Positions 8,313-16,168 of a stretch of 64,000 nt of DNA are shown piece after piece. Both the position numbers and the translations under genes were made by a program. The stretch is from Paenibacillus sp. 19GGS1-52 (GTDB lineage Bacteria > Bacillota > Bacilli > Paenibacillales > Paenibacillaceae). How positions within the stretch are numbered: position 1 is the first letter of the stretch; each line of letters starts with the position of its first letter. The notes under the pieces were generated by a model, which saw only the letters and a list, made by a program, of their open reading frames with translations, searched no databases and was not told the DNA's origin. Location: contig NZ_CP059724.1 of the NCBI RefSeq assembly GCF_022369515.1, forward strand, positions 2,046,001-2,110,000. Direction: 5' to 3'.

Positions 8313-8927
8313 TTGATTCAACAAATTATTGATGCACTAGCTGAATTAACAGAAGGTGAGGGGTATTTCTCTATTGATCAAGCCGTACGGGTAGACAACG
8401 ACTTGCACCTCACCCTAACCATGTACAAGGAGGTTTACGGAAGAACTGTAGGAAAGCATGCCTCCTGGAGCATTATTTGCGAGGATGTACGTGAAAACAA
8501 CCTTGGAATCAGCAGCTCATTTCTTTATTTGCGTATTTTGAGAGATCATCCGGTTTTATTTAAATACAACAAACCCTACTTTCGGATTTTAGGTCCAAAA
8601 AAGATGGCGGAAAACGAAAAAATTTATGGTCAGCTTTTTAAAGAACTTTCTAATTTTCTAAATAAATATGATGCTGTTAATAGAATTCATGATTTTCTGT
8701 CTGTTCAGCAAGGTTTCACTCAAGGCCTTATTTCACTTACCGCTGGGCCTCAGGAAATTGCAGATATTTACCGCAAGGTGCTGGAAAAGGAGTCCATGCA
8801 GGTTACGCTCCAGTCCTATCCGCTTATCCACTCCGATACAGGAACGGAACAAATCCTGCTGTTCGTTAATGCAGAACATTCCCTTTATGTTGTCGCTGAA
8901 CATTTTCATATTACAAGAATGGATTAG
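8313..8927 (+). CDS. Unknown 204-residue cargo protein upstream of HNH gene
   Basis: AAGGAGG at 8298-8304 lies 8 nt before TTG 8313, which therefore beats the upstream ATG at 8277 as start. The product has mixed alpha/beta character, no signal peptide and no membrane segment, and I cannot place it in a family. It is followed after 38 nt by the HNH nuclease reading frame on the same strand, so the pair may form a two-gene cassette (partner plus nuclease). It lies inside element B. Divergent from the preceding minus-strand gene, with an AT-rich promoter region at 8162-8300. Confidence 0.6.
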   Translation: MIQQIIDALAELTEGEGYFSIDQAVRVDNDLHLTLTMYKEVYGRTVGKHASWSIICEDVRENNLGISSSFLYLRILRDHPVLFKYNKPYFRILGPKKMAENEKIYGQLFKELSNFLNKYDAVNRIHDFLSVQQGFTQGLISLTAGPQEIADIYRKVLEKESMQVTLQSYPLIHSDTGTEQILLFVNAEHSLYVVAEHFHITRMD

Positions 8928-8965
8928 CCTGCCTTTGATTTCAATTATATGAATAGGAGAACATT

Positions 8966-9657
8966 ATGATTAAGAAAAAGAGGGGCGCTCTTCTATTAAA
9001 GGCATATATAAGATTATTCATGACTCCTACGAATTACTTGCTGATTCAAAATTAAGTTATACAACTATGCGTGTTAGAATTGTTAAAAACACTCGCCTCA
9101 CAGTGTGTCCTTACTGCAACAGAGACTACATTAACTGTAGAGCACCGCATGTTTCAGGTGCCCAATTAGATCATTTTTTCATCAGATCAAAATCCCCCTT
9201 GTTTGCAGTCTGTCTGTATAATCTCATTCCTGTCTGTGGTAATTGTAACAGGGTTAAAAGTTCATCTACATCAGCATTTGCTTCACCTTTTGATAACAGT
9301 ATCGATTGGGGAAAGGACTTAACTTTTTCATATACCGGGACAAATTCAGATCATATAAAAATCACTTTAGACCCTAAAGGTAATCTGAAGACCAATATTG
9401 ATACAATGAGAATTGAAGAAGCTTATCAAATACATAGCTCAGAGGTACTGGATTTAATAGAGAGGGAACAGATGTATAACAGCTCGCAAAAGAAAGAGTT
9501 GATAGATGTATTAGGTCCGGAAAATTTGACTGATGAGGATATTAAAAAAATTATTTTCGGTCCTGAGATTACGAAAGAGGGCATGCGAACTAAACCACTT
9601 GGAAAAATGATGTATGATTTGCACAAGGAATTAAAGATATATAATCGCGAAGAGTAA
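8966..9657 (+). pseudogene. HNH endonuclease, frameshifted near its N-terminus
   Basis: The readable part (from ATG 9067, 196 residues) contains an HNH/zinc-ribbon nuclease: CPYCNRD (near 17-23), QLDHFF (near 36-41), NLIPVCGNCN (near 55-64), so both CxxC pairs and the catalytic histidine are present. The expected start is ATG 8966 with TAGGAG upstream, but that frame stops after 28 codons. The downstream frame is open from 8974 with coding-like sequence (KIIHDSYELLADSKLSY) before ATG 9067, so a shift of one or two bases lies around 8985-8995. The nuclease may still be made from 9067 if that start is used. HNH proteins of this CPYC/LDHF type are common next to ATPases in defence loci. Its partner here could be the 8313 gene. 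Confidence 0.6.
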
Positions 9658-9739
9658 TGAGCTTGAGGAAAAATCAAAGCATTCCCTGTCAAGAACAAGC
9701 ACTGCCGGCTTCTCTACAATGAACAATGAAAGGAGAGGT

Positions 9740-10180
9740 GTGAATTTGGAAACGATCCTGCTGCTTCACCAGGTGATTGAATATGTGGAGCAGAGAACTT
9801 GAGCTCCGCAATAGGAGTCGAGGATATCCCCGGAGTAGCGATGATTCGAAATACCATTTTCAGCGTATGTTCCATACCCTGACGTGCTTCACCGTTACTG
9901 AATATGTATCAAAAGGCGGCTTACGCTTGCGGTGGAAGAGCTGGCCGGGACGGACAGCAAGGTGATCGATATCACGCTTAAGTATGGTTACGAGACACCG
10001 GATTTTTTCGCCAAAGTGTTCCAGAGGATGTATGGGGTAACCCCGCATATGGCGAAGAAAAAGAACGTGAAATCATTTCTCCGAATCTCCTTTCAAATTC
10101 AGATCAAAGGAAAACTGAAATGAATTATCGGGTGGTTGAAGAGAAGGGTTGCCTCGTCATTGGAAAAGAGGTTATCGTTA
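9740..10180 (+). pseudogene. Decayed AraC family regulator with GyrI-like tail
   Basis: Fragments of one AraC-type activator appear in order but in different frames. The start (GTG 9740 after AGGAGAGG) reads LLLHQVIEYVEQ and then stops. The middle resembles the first HTH helices (FHTLTCFTVTEYVSK in another frame). The third part is RRLTLAVEELAGTDSKVIDITLKYGYETPDFF..VFQRMYGVTPH, the second HTH half. A downstream ATG begins MNYRVVEEKGCLVIGKEV, typical of the GyrI-like ligand domain, and then runs out. Multiple lesions make it non-functional. Confidence 0.75.
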
Positions 10181-10212
10181 TACTAATTTTTACCCAAGTG
10201 GTCACATTTTTT

Positions 10213-10250
10213 CATATCTATGTATCACGGTGCATTCGAACGTAGATATG
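10213..10250. repeat. Inverted repeat, possible terminator or operator remnant
   Basis: CATATCTATGT (10213-10223) pairs with ACGTAGATATG (10240-10250) across a 16-nt loop with one G-T pair. No T-run follows. It lies in the gap 10181-10386 after the AraC pseudogene, which otherwise holds only a GGGCAG/CTGCCC hairpin near 10348-10380 that precedes the element end, as a similar GAGCAG/CTGCTC hairpin does before copy 3. Confidence 0.35.
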
Positions 10251-10386
10251 TAAGGATTTAAATGACTTGTCCCCAGACTTTACTTCGGTTTCTCTCTAAC
10301 TTACATACCCCTTTCTCTCCACTGGCAGCGAAGGGCCCACTTTCATACAAAAAGGGCAGTCACGCAAAGCTTCTGCCCTTCATTCT

Positions 10387-10530
10387 GCTAACATTTTTGC
10401 TAACATGGCCGCATATCCAAATCTCTGAACGCAGAGAGTATGGAACTCAAAAAATTACCCGTAATCCGATGGTTAAAGGATTTATGCTCGAGCTTTCCGT
10501 GGCGCAGAAAAGGGGATATAGGAACTACTT
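10387..10530 (+). repeat. Element-end repeat, copy 2
   Basis: Same module as at 4810: the GCTAACAT doublet separated by TTTT, the CTCTG-aacg-CAGAG hairpin, GGTTAAAGG and GCAGAAAAGG. It shows more substitutions than copy 1. It marks the right end of element B and runs into the second tRNA-Leu scar. Confidence 0.7.
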
Positions 10531-10589
10531 CAAGACTTAAAATTCTGCGGTATGTTAGTACCGTACGGGTTCGATCCCCGTTCTCAGCA
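10531..10589 (+). other. tRNA-Leu(UAA) 3'-half, attachment-site scar 2
   Basis: A decayed copy of the scar at 4952: CAAGACTTAAAATTCTG retains anticodon TAA with a weakened anticodon stem, followed by a variable arm, GGGTTCGATCCCC and an acceptor end TCTCAGCA. The 5' half of a tRNA is absent, so it cannot function as a tRNA. It separates elements B and C. Confidence 0.72.
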
Positions 10590-10652
10590 CTACAAGGTTT
10601 TCAGGGGGTTGCTCCTGAAGCTGACTTCCGCAAAACCGCTTTAAATCTCGTT

Positions 10653-10795
10653 GTCCTGTGTACCTTAAAGGTCGTTTCAACAACATAGGATACAAACATG
10701 AATCCTCCTTTGCAGCGCTTGAGGCTAAATCTCAGGTGAAGACGAAGGAGGTTTTTGTTATGGAGCAATGGATGGGAGTACATATGAAGTATTGA
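10653..10795 (+). promoter_or_regulatory. Relic integrase leader of element C with conserved anti-Shine-Dalgarno
   Basis: Downstream of scar 2 the layout of the 5076-5175 leader recurs: a GTCCTGTGT / ACATAGGA stem (10653-10690), then CCTCCTT (10704-10710) exactly complementary to AAGGAGG (10745-10751), and an ATG at 10760. The reading frame from that ATG stops after 11 codons, so the integrase body is gone. The anti-SD pairing is kept although both strands differ in sequence from the element B leader, which is covariation-like evidence for a real RNA structure. Confidence 0.45.
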
Positions 10796-10818
10796 TGGAT
10801 TTTTTGGTTTAGTGTAAA

Positions 10819-11319
10819 TCAATTATCCTTAAATTCAGCGCTGCTTAATTCTAGTGCAGATTGATAATCTTTTGCGGGAGCAACGATTTGCTGATCTTTT
10901 ATAATACCCCCGTCTTTCTCAGGTCCCACCGGCTCATTCAGAAGAATCTTAACGTTGTCGAACGAACCATTCTTCCAAACAAAACCGAAAGTAAAACCAC
11001 TCGGCTTATTGTCAAAATAGACAATATTGCCCCAACCGTTCCTAACGTCTCGATGAAATAGTATATCCTCCATTTGATACTTGCTGTAATCGTATCTGTC
11101 TACTGCAATACGACCACTAAAATATTGATTGCGAAATAACGGGCGATGAAGTTTCCCCTTAATGCTAAGTGAAACCGAAGTGGCTGAATTAGCATCGCCT
11201 GGTCTAAATTGAACTGCCGGATAGGTTACATCAATAGCTTTGGGGAAGCTATATTCTATGCAAAAAAGAACTCCAACGATTGAAACAATCAAAATAAATA
11301 TAAGTAATTTTTTCTTCAA
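10819..11319 (-). CDS. Membrane-anchored extracytoplasmic protein, unknown function
   Basis: GGGGGAG followed after about 6 nt by TTG 11319 favours that start over ATG 11334. The 166-residue product opens with a basic MKKK and one hydrophobic segment (LLIFILIVSIVGVLF, about residues 5-19), then a polar domain of about 145 residues predicted outside the cell. There is no lipobox cysteine in the usual place. I do not recognise the family. It belongs to element C and faces the relic leader. Confidence 0.6.
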   Translation of the reverse strand: MKKKLLIFILIVSIVGVLFCIEYSFPKAIDVTYPAVQFRPGDANSATSVSLSIKGKLHRPLFRNQYFSGRIAVDRYDYSKYQMEDILFHRDVRNGWGNIVYFDNKPSGFTFGFVWKNGSFDNVKILLNEPVGPEKDGGIIKDQQIVAPAKDYQSALELSSAEFKDN

Positions 11320-11810
11320 TAATATCTCCCCCATTCTGGTGTCGAGTAGATAAATTTACTGATACTCTGAATAAGCGATGTTTTTAAAAATAATAAAGAC
11401 AAAATAATGTTTTTGTTACATTTAATATAAAATAAATGGTAATTTAAAGAAAATCTTCCCCGTATGAAGTTTATTATATTTTTTCTGGCATCTAAAAGAT
11501 ATAACAGCTCATTAAACGAGTGGAAAGGTTCTATAGGATTAGGATAAACGATAGAATTTTTTGGTAGGAGACTCAACAGGATATAGTGTGGATTTCAATG
11601 CCTATAATAGAGAATTCAACTGGTTATTTTACAGGCTTTAGTTTCTCATAAAAAAGTTTGTGAGGTTGAATGTAGAGACTAAATGACCAAAAATTTCTAC
11701 CTATTCTAAAAAAATACAGTAAAGAAAGAACCATTTATTTTATATATTAATTCTGATAATGTACAAATATGGATATTAATAGTATTAATATTCCATAAAA
11801 AGAAAAGGGG
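11320..11810. other. Non-coding, AT-rich stretch
   Basis: This gap contains short open frames on both strands (for instance an 86-codon minus frame ending near 11316) without credible ribosome-binding sites or recognisable protein features. I see no gene, RNA or clear repeat in it. It presumably holds the promoter of the minus-strand membrane gene and deletion scars. Confidence 0.4.
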
Positions 11811-11813
11811 TAA

Positions 11814-12314
11814 TTTTTTGAACTATTATTTGCAGGAAGAACTGTAGAGGCGGAAAGTTCTGTTACTACAACAGAGAGCATCGTTGCAAACTTATTAAAC
11901 TCTCGTGAAAACAAAATGGAAAATTTCAGAGATTTAAGCACGAAGGCAACTTTCTCCTCTGAAAGAGAGGCTACGTCCCCTGAATTGGATTACCTTTATG
12001 ATGAAGCGTTAAACATCATTAGAGTAATGGAGGAAACAACAGGACGAGTGTTAAAAGACTTTATAATGGATTTTAAACAGACATCCAGCGAGAACTTAGG
12101 GAATAACACTATTATTACAGGTGAACTGACACAGACTATTATTTGGGAAGGTTCCGATGAAGATACTGCTTTGAAGGATATGGTTACATTCACCGTTTCT
12201 AGCGATACCCAAGCAGTTACTAAATCAACATTTCCAAAAAGCGCGATAACTGGCGATGAGCTGGTAAAAAAAGCAATTAACAACCTTGAAAAGTATTCAA
12301 CTAAAAAAAATTAA
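11814..12314 (+). pseudogene. N-terminally truncated secreted protein remnant
   Basis: The frame is open from just after a TAA at 11811 and reads FFELLFAGRTVEAESS before the first ATG at 11916, which resembles the end of a signal peptide with an A-X-A-like cleavage region. The expected basic start is missing. A TTG with AAAAGGGG upstream (about 11818) is in another frame and stops after nine codons, so a frameshift or deletion removed the start. The remainder (about 132 residues from ATG 11916) is polar and unknown; it may still be translated but would not be exported. Confidence 0.4.
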
Positions 12315-12429
12315 TTTGCACAGAATGCACAGGAGCAATCATATATGTAACATGGGATTTCTATATCATTAACACACCGGATAGTGTTATTCCATACTTC
12401 ACACATATTTTGTAGGAAAATGACGTTGA

Positions 12430-12459
12430 CAATGGTACAATCTAGAGATTTTACCATTG
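12430..12459. terminator. Hairpin in the 12315-12496 gap
   Basis: A perfect 8-bp inverted repeat, CAATGGTA (12430-12437) with TACCATTG (12452-12459), is followed by TTTTAT. It can end transcription of the truncated secreted gene. The flanking TTGACA (12425) and TATAAT-like bases after it could instead make it part of the promoter of the next gene. Confidence 0.4.
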
Positions 12460-12496
12460 TTTTATAATTTCTGTTTGATTGAGGGAGAAATTACTA

Positions 12497-12880
12497 ATGA
12501 GAAATAAAAGAAAGTTAGTCCTTTCATTTGTTCTTTTATTTGTTATTGCATATATCTCATTTGGTGCATGGATTGTACATGATACTAAAATTATTCTTGA
12601 AGAAGCCATGAAGCGAAACGCCGATATGAGGTACATGAATAATTCAGCATTTGAAAGTATTAATCCAGTCGAACGCGGAATGACAGCGGAAAGCTTTAAA
12701 TATAGTAAAGGCTACCATCATATCGGTTTTGTATTTCCGCTGCACTTCTTCGTAGTATCAAAAGTATTTGTAACTCAAGAATATAAAAATGATGATTTTG
12801 CATTTAGAGAACCTGTCGATTTAACACTAATATTAAAATCTGGAAAGTGGTATGCAACAAAAGTAAGCATTAAACCGTAG
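12497..12880 (+). CDS. Small single-pass membrane protein, unknown
   Basis: GGGAG at about 12482-12486 precedes ATG 12497, the likely start (an upstream TTG at 12479 lies within the ribosome-binding site). The 127-residue product has MRNKRK then one strong transmembrane helix (about residues 8-28) and an extracytoplasmic tail of about 95 residues with a short beta-rich end (DLTLILKSGKWYATKV). No family recognised. It lies in element C next to the RadC remnant. Confidence 0.5.
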   Translation: MRNKRKLVLSFVLLFVIAYISFGAWIVHDTKIILEEAMKRNADMRYMNNSAFESINPVERGMTAESFKYSKGYHHIGFVFPLHFFVVSKVFVTQEYKNDDFAFREPVDLTLILKSGKWYATKVSIKP

Positions 12881-12943
12881 TTGGGATAACCTATCGAAAA
12901 TTACCGATGAGCAGATTACGCTTGATTCGGTCAATGTTGTAGT

Positions 12944-13138
12944 GAACTCCTGTACAAGCTGTACGGTGGAAATAATCTGTTTTGCTCTGGATGCACCAAT
13001 GCCCTCGACGCGCATTAGCTCCTGCTCAGTTACATCGACCAATGAGGCCTCATTGGGAAAGCATTGATACAGTTCGTTTATAACATAACTGTTGGGCTTT
13101 TCTCTGAGGATAGAAGCCAGCAAATGCCTGTAGGATTG
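12944..13138 (-). pseudogene. RadC-family N-terminal remnant (helix-hairpin-helix part)
   Basis: The minus strand encodes YRHLLASILREKPNS..LVDVTEQELMRVEGIGASRAKQI, which matches the N-terminal half of RadC proteins (UPF0758) including the helix-hairpin-helix GIGASRAKQI. A stop precedes it and the JAB/MPN metalloprotease half that normally follows is missing; the frame instead runs antisense into the neighbouring membrane gene. RadC-like genes are common in mobile elements. This copy is dead. Confidence 0.65.
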
Positions 13139-13230
13139 CGTTTAATCGTATTCAAATGGATCGACCTCTAAGTAAGAATTAGTGGACGTAAAAAAGAGCA
13201 GAAGTGCAAGGTTCCTGCTCCAATCTATTT

Positions 13231-13360
13231 GCTAACATGGCTACATATCCAAATCTCTGAACGCAGAGAGTGTGGAGCATGAAAAAGTGTCTTTAACCCG
13301 CATGGTTAAAGGCATTATGCTCGATCTCTCCGTAGTGTAGAAAATGGACTAAGGGGACTG
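13231..13360 (+). repeat. Element-end repeat, copy 3
   Basis: Third copy of the module: a single GCTAACATGG, the CTCTG-aacg-CAGAG hairpin, GGTTAAAGGC, GTAGAAAATGG. The GCTAACAT doublet is reduced to one unit. It is the right end of element C and leads into scar 3. Confidence 0.68.
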
Positions 13361-13421
13361 TTTCAAGACTTGAAATTCTGCGGTACGTGAGTACCGTAGG
13401 GTTCGACCCCCGTCCTCGGCA
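13361..13421 (+). other. tRNA-Leu 3'-half, attachment-site scar 3
   Basis: The variable arm CGGTACGTGAGTACCG and the acceptor end CCTCGGCA match scar 1, but the anticodon loop now reads CTTGAAA and the T-stem has lost a base. It cannot be a working tRNA. A strong terminator follows 9 bp later, so this copy may mark the original downstream end of the tRNA-Leu gene before the elements accumulated. Confidence 0.72.
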
Positions 13422-13430
13422 CTAGTAAAT

Positions 13431-13471
13431 AAGGGTTTCAGCTCATTAGAGCTGGAACCCTTGTTTGTTTT
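13431..13471 (+). terminator. Rho-independent terminator after scar 3
   Basis: AAGGGTT-t-CAGCTC (13431-13444) pairs with GAGCTG-g-AACCCTT and is followed by TTTGTTTTT. The remainder up to 13707 holds a small CCTGAA/TTCAGG hairpin (13527-13543) and an A8/T8 hairpin around GCACG (13615-13635), but no gene that I can support. Confidence 0.8.
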
Positions 13472-13707
13472 TAAGCAGGTTTGCTAGTATTGGCTGTAAT
13501 GCTGATAGTTGAATGACCCAGCCATACCTGAATTTCTTTCAGGCTTATTAACCTATAGCAAGAGCCTTGAATTCATGAGCTCTGGTTCCGTCCCCATGAT
13601 GAGCCTCTGAATTGAAAAAAAAGCACGTTTTTTTTGAAGTATTACGTATGCAGAAGAAATAGAATGGTAGATGACGAAAGGATATTGGAGTTTTAGGGGG
13701 AAATCGG

Positions 13708-14664
13708 GTGTTTAATTTCGGTGAGGCAATATCATTTGAAGATAAAGCGAACGATGTGTTAACGGTTGGTGAACTGCTCGTTGACATGATTTCCAACGAT
13801 TACGGCGATGCTTCTGAGTGCAGCGGATATACCAGATATTTTGGCGGGTCGCCTTCGAATATTGCCATTAATGTCAATAAGCTTGGTATCCGGTCTCATG
13901 TTGCTTCGGCAGTTGGAAGAGATGGTCTCGGAACGTTTCTGGTAAACGAATTACAAAGTGCTGGAATGGATACAAGCGGAATCCAGCGGGTGGACGAGTC
14001 TACCAGTATGGTAGTCATCACGAAGAGCCAGGAAACGCCAATTCCCATCTTCTACCGCGGCGCGGACAGTGAGCTTGCGTACAATGATTCTTTGGAGCAA
14101 GCTTTGATCCAGTCCAAAATTGTCCATTTCTCTTGCTGGCCGATCTCGAGAGTCCCCTCACGTTATGCGGTGGAACGGGTGATCGAAATGGCAAGAGAGC
14201 ATAAGCTGCTGATCGGCTTTGATCCTAACTATCATCCTCTGATTTGGCAGAAGGGTGAGGATGGTGTATCCTATGTCAAATCTATCATACCAAAGGTTGA
14301 TATTATCAAACCTTCGGAGGATGATGCAGAGCGTCTATTTGGGCTAGGTACACCGGCTGAGCAAGTCGGGAGGTTCCTGGAACTTGGAGCCAAGCTGGTG
14401 GTGATGACCTTGGGCAAAGAAGGGGCGATGGTCTCAAACGGTATGGAAACGTTGACATTTGAGACAAAAGCTACGAGGATCGAGGATACAACCGGAGCAG
14501 GAGATGCCTTTTGGTCTGGATTTTATGCGGCTGTCGTCAAGGGGTATACTCTCAAAGAGGCGCTGGAACTTGGCTTCGCCGTCAGCGCGTACAAATTGAA
14601 ATTTACAGGTGCGGTAGTGAATCTGCCAATTCTGGAAGTATTGAAACAACAATTTGGCCTGTAG
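13708..14664 (+). CDS. PfkB-family carbohydrate kinase, probable fructokinase
   Basis: A 318-residue ribokinase-fold kinase. The N-terminal signature RYFGGSPSNIAINVNKLG (near residues 46-63) and the C-terminal anion-hole motif DTTGAGDAF with catalytic Asp (near 268-276) are intact. GTG 13708 follows AGGGGG by about 8 nt. The stop overlaps the ribosome-binding site of the sucrose-phosphorylase gene, so the two are coupled. Known chemistry: ATP-dependent phosphorylation of a sugar hydroxyl. Inference from context: it phosphorylates the fructose released by the phosphorylase. A 2-keto-3-deoxygluconate kinase or similar cannot be excluded from sequence alone. Confidence 0.82.
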   Translation: MFNFGEAISFEDKANDVLTVGELLVDMISNDYGDASECSGYTRYFGGSPSNIAINVNKLGIRSHVASAVGRDGLGTFLVNELQSAGMDTSGIQRVDESTSMVVITKSQETPIPIFYRGADSELAYNDSLEQALIQSKIVHFSCWPISRVPSRYAVERVIEMAREHKLLIGFDPNYHPLIWQKGEDGVSYVKSIIPKVDIIKPSEDDAERLFGLGTPAEQVGRFLELGAKLVVMTLGKEGAMVSNGMETLTFETKATRIEDTTGAGDAFWSGFYAAVVKGYTLKEALELGFAVSAYKLKFTGAVVNLPILEVLKQQFGL

Positions 14665-14674
14665 GAGGTTTCGA

Positions 14675-16141
14675 ATGACACTGAAGAATCAAGTACAGCT
14701 GATCACGTATCCAGATTCATTGGGCGGAGACCTGAAAAAACTGCATCAAGTTCTCCGTAAGCACTTCGTTGATATATTTGAAGGCGGGATTCACATTCTC
14801 CCGCCCTTCCCTTCCTCCGGGGACCGGGGCTTTGCTCCACTCACCTACCTTGAAATTGAGCCGGAGTTCGGCACATGGGAGGATATCCGGAATATCGGAG
14901 AGCAGTTTGATGTCCTAGTTGATCTTATGGTCAATCACATCTCTAGGCAATCGCCTTATTTTCAGGACTTCCTGGAGCAAGGCCGCGCTTCGGAATATGC
15001 CGATTTATTTATAACACTGGACAAAATCTGGGAGAACGGAGAGCCAGTGCAGGCGGATATAGACAGAATGTTCCTCCGCAGACCTTTGCCTTATTCCAGC
15101 TTTCCCGTCGAGAGCGGCGGAGTAGAGAAGGTCTGGACGACCTTTGGCAAAACGGACCCTTCGGAGCAAATTGATCTGGATATCCATTCCTCGTTGACCC
15201 GTGAACTGCTGCGGTTGTTTTTTGATAATTTCAAGAAGCATAACGTCAAAATTGTAAGACTCGATGCTGTGGGATATATCATCAAGAAGCTGGGAACCAG
15301 TTGTTTCTTTGTCGAGCCGAACATCTATGAATTCCTTGACTGGATCAAAGAATTGGCGGATTCGCTGGACATAGAGCTGCTGCCGGAGGTGCATGCGCAT
15401 TATAGCACCCAATACAAGCTATCGGAGTATGGTTGCTGGATATACGACTTCATCCTGCCCTACCGGGTGCTTGAGGCACTTACGGGCAGGTCAAATACAG
15501 AGCTCAATTCCTATCTGAAGACCCGTCCGCATAAGCAGTTCACCATGCTCGATTGTCACGACGGTATTCCTGTCAAGCCGGATCTTGATGATCTGATCGA
15601 TACGAAGGAAGCCCGGGAGCTGGTTGATCTCTGCGTGGACAGAGGGGCTAATCTGAGCCTGATTCTGTCGGAGGAGCATAAGGCGCAAGACGGATTCGAT
15701 GTCCATCAGATTCGCTGCACGTATTATAGCGTCCTGAATGAAGACGATGATGCTTATCTTGCTGCGCGAGCGATTCAATTCTTCGCCCCTGGGATTCCGC
15801 AGGTCTATTATGTGGGCCTGCTGGCCGGCAGCAATGATCTGGAGCAGGTGGCCCTGACGGGTGAAGGACGCGATATCAACCGCCATAATTACACCTTGGA
15901 GGAAATTGAGGAAGGGCTTGAACGGGATGTTGTGAAGCGGCTCATCAAGCTGATTCGCTTCCGCAATACTTACAGTGCCTTCGGAGGTACCTTCCAGGTG
16001 CTTGAGGCGGCAACAGATGAGATCCGCTTAATGTGGGAGCATGGCGGGAAATATTGTCGGCTGTTCATCCATCTGCAGGATTATCAGACGGTCATTGAAT
16101 ATGTGGATGATGAAGGCAAAGATGCGGTTTATCAGGTATAA
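14675..16141 (+). CDS. Sucrose phosphorylase family enzyme (GH13 subfamily 18)
   Basis: A 488-residue GH13 (beta/alpha)8 enzyme of the usual family length. The nucleophile Asp lies in VRLDAVGY, followed by KKLGTSCFFVEP, a signature of sucrose phosphorylases. The acid/base Glu is in LLPEVHAHY and the third acidic residue in MLDCHDGIPV. The ATG has AGGAGG 6 nt upstream and starts 10 nt after pfkB. Reaction expected: sucrose plus phosphate to glucose-1-phosphate plus fructose, in the cytoplasm. The loop DCHDGIPV may mark a variant specificity, and related enzymes act on sucrose-6'-phosphate or glucosylglycerol. The ABC importer downstream and absence of a PTS favour an unphosphorylated substrate. 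Confidence 0.82.
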   Translation: MTLKNQVQLITYPDSLGGDLKKLHQVLRKHFVDIFEGGIHILPPFPSSGDRGFAPLTYLEIEPEFGTWEDIRNIGEQFDVLVDLMVNHISRQSPYFQDFLEQGRASEYADLFITLDKIWENGEPVQADIDRMFLRRPLPYSSFPVESGGVEKVWTTFGKTDPSEQIDLDIHSSLTRELLRLFFDNFKKHNVKIVRLDAVGYIIKKLGTSCFFVEPNIYEFLDWIKELADSLDIELLPEVHAHYSTQYKLSEYGCWIYDFILPYRVLEALTGRSNTELNSYLKTRPHKQFTMLDCHDGIPVKPDLDDLIDTKEARELVDLCVDRGANLSLILSEEHKAQDGFDVHQIRCTYYSVLNEDDDAYLAARAIQFFAPGIPQVYYVGLLAGSNDLEQVALTGEGRDINRHNYTLEEIEEGLERDVVKRLIKLIRFRNTYSAFGGTFQVLEAATDEIRLMWEHGGKYCRLFIHLQDYQTVIEYVDDEGKDAVYQV

Positions 16142-16168
16142 TCCTAATGCTGTTAAGGAGTGATTATT

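Noticed and set aside
11316..11576. 86-codon minus-strand frame
   Set aside because: No ribosome-binding site and no protein features; low-complexity AT-rich DNA explains it.
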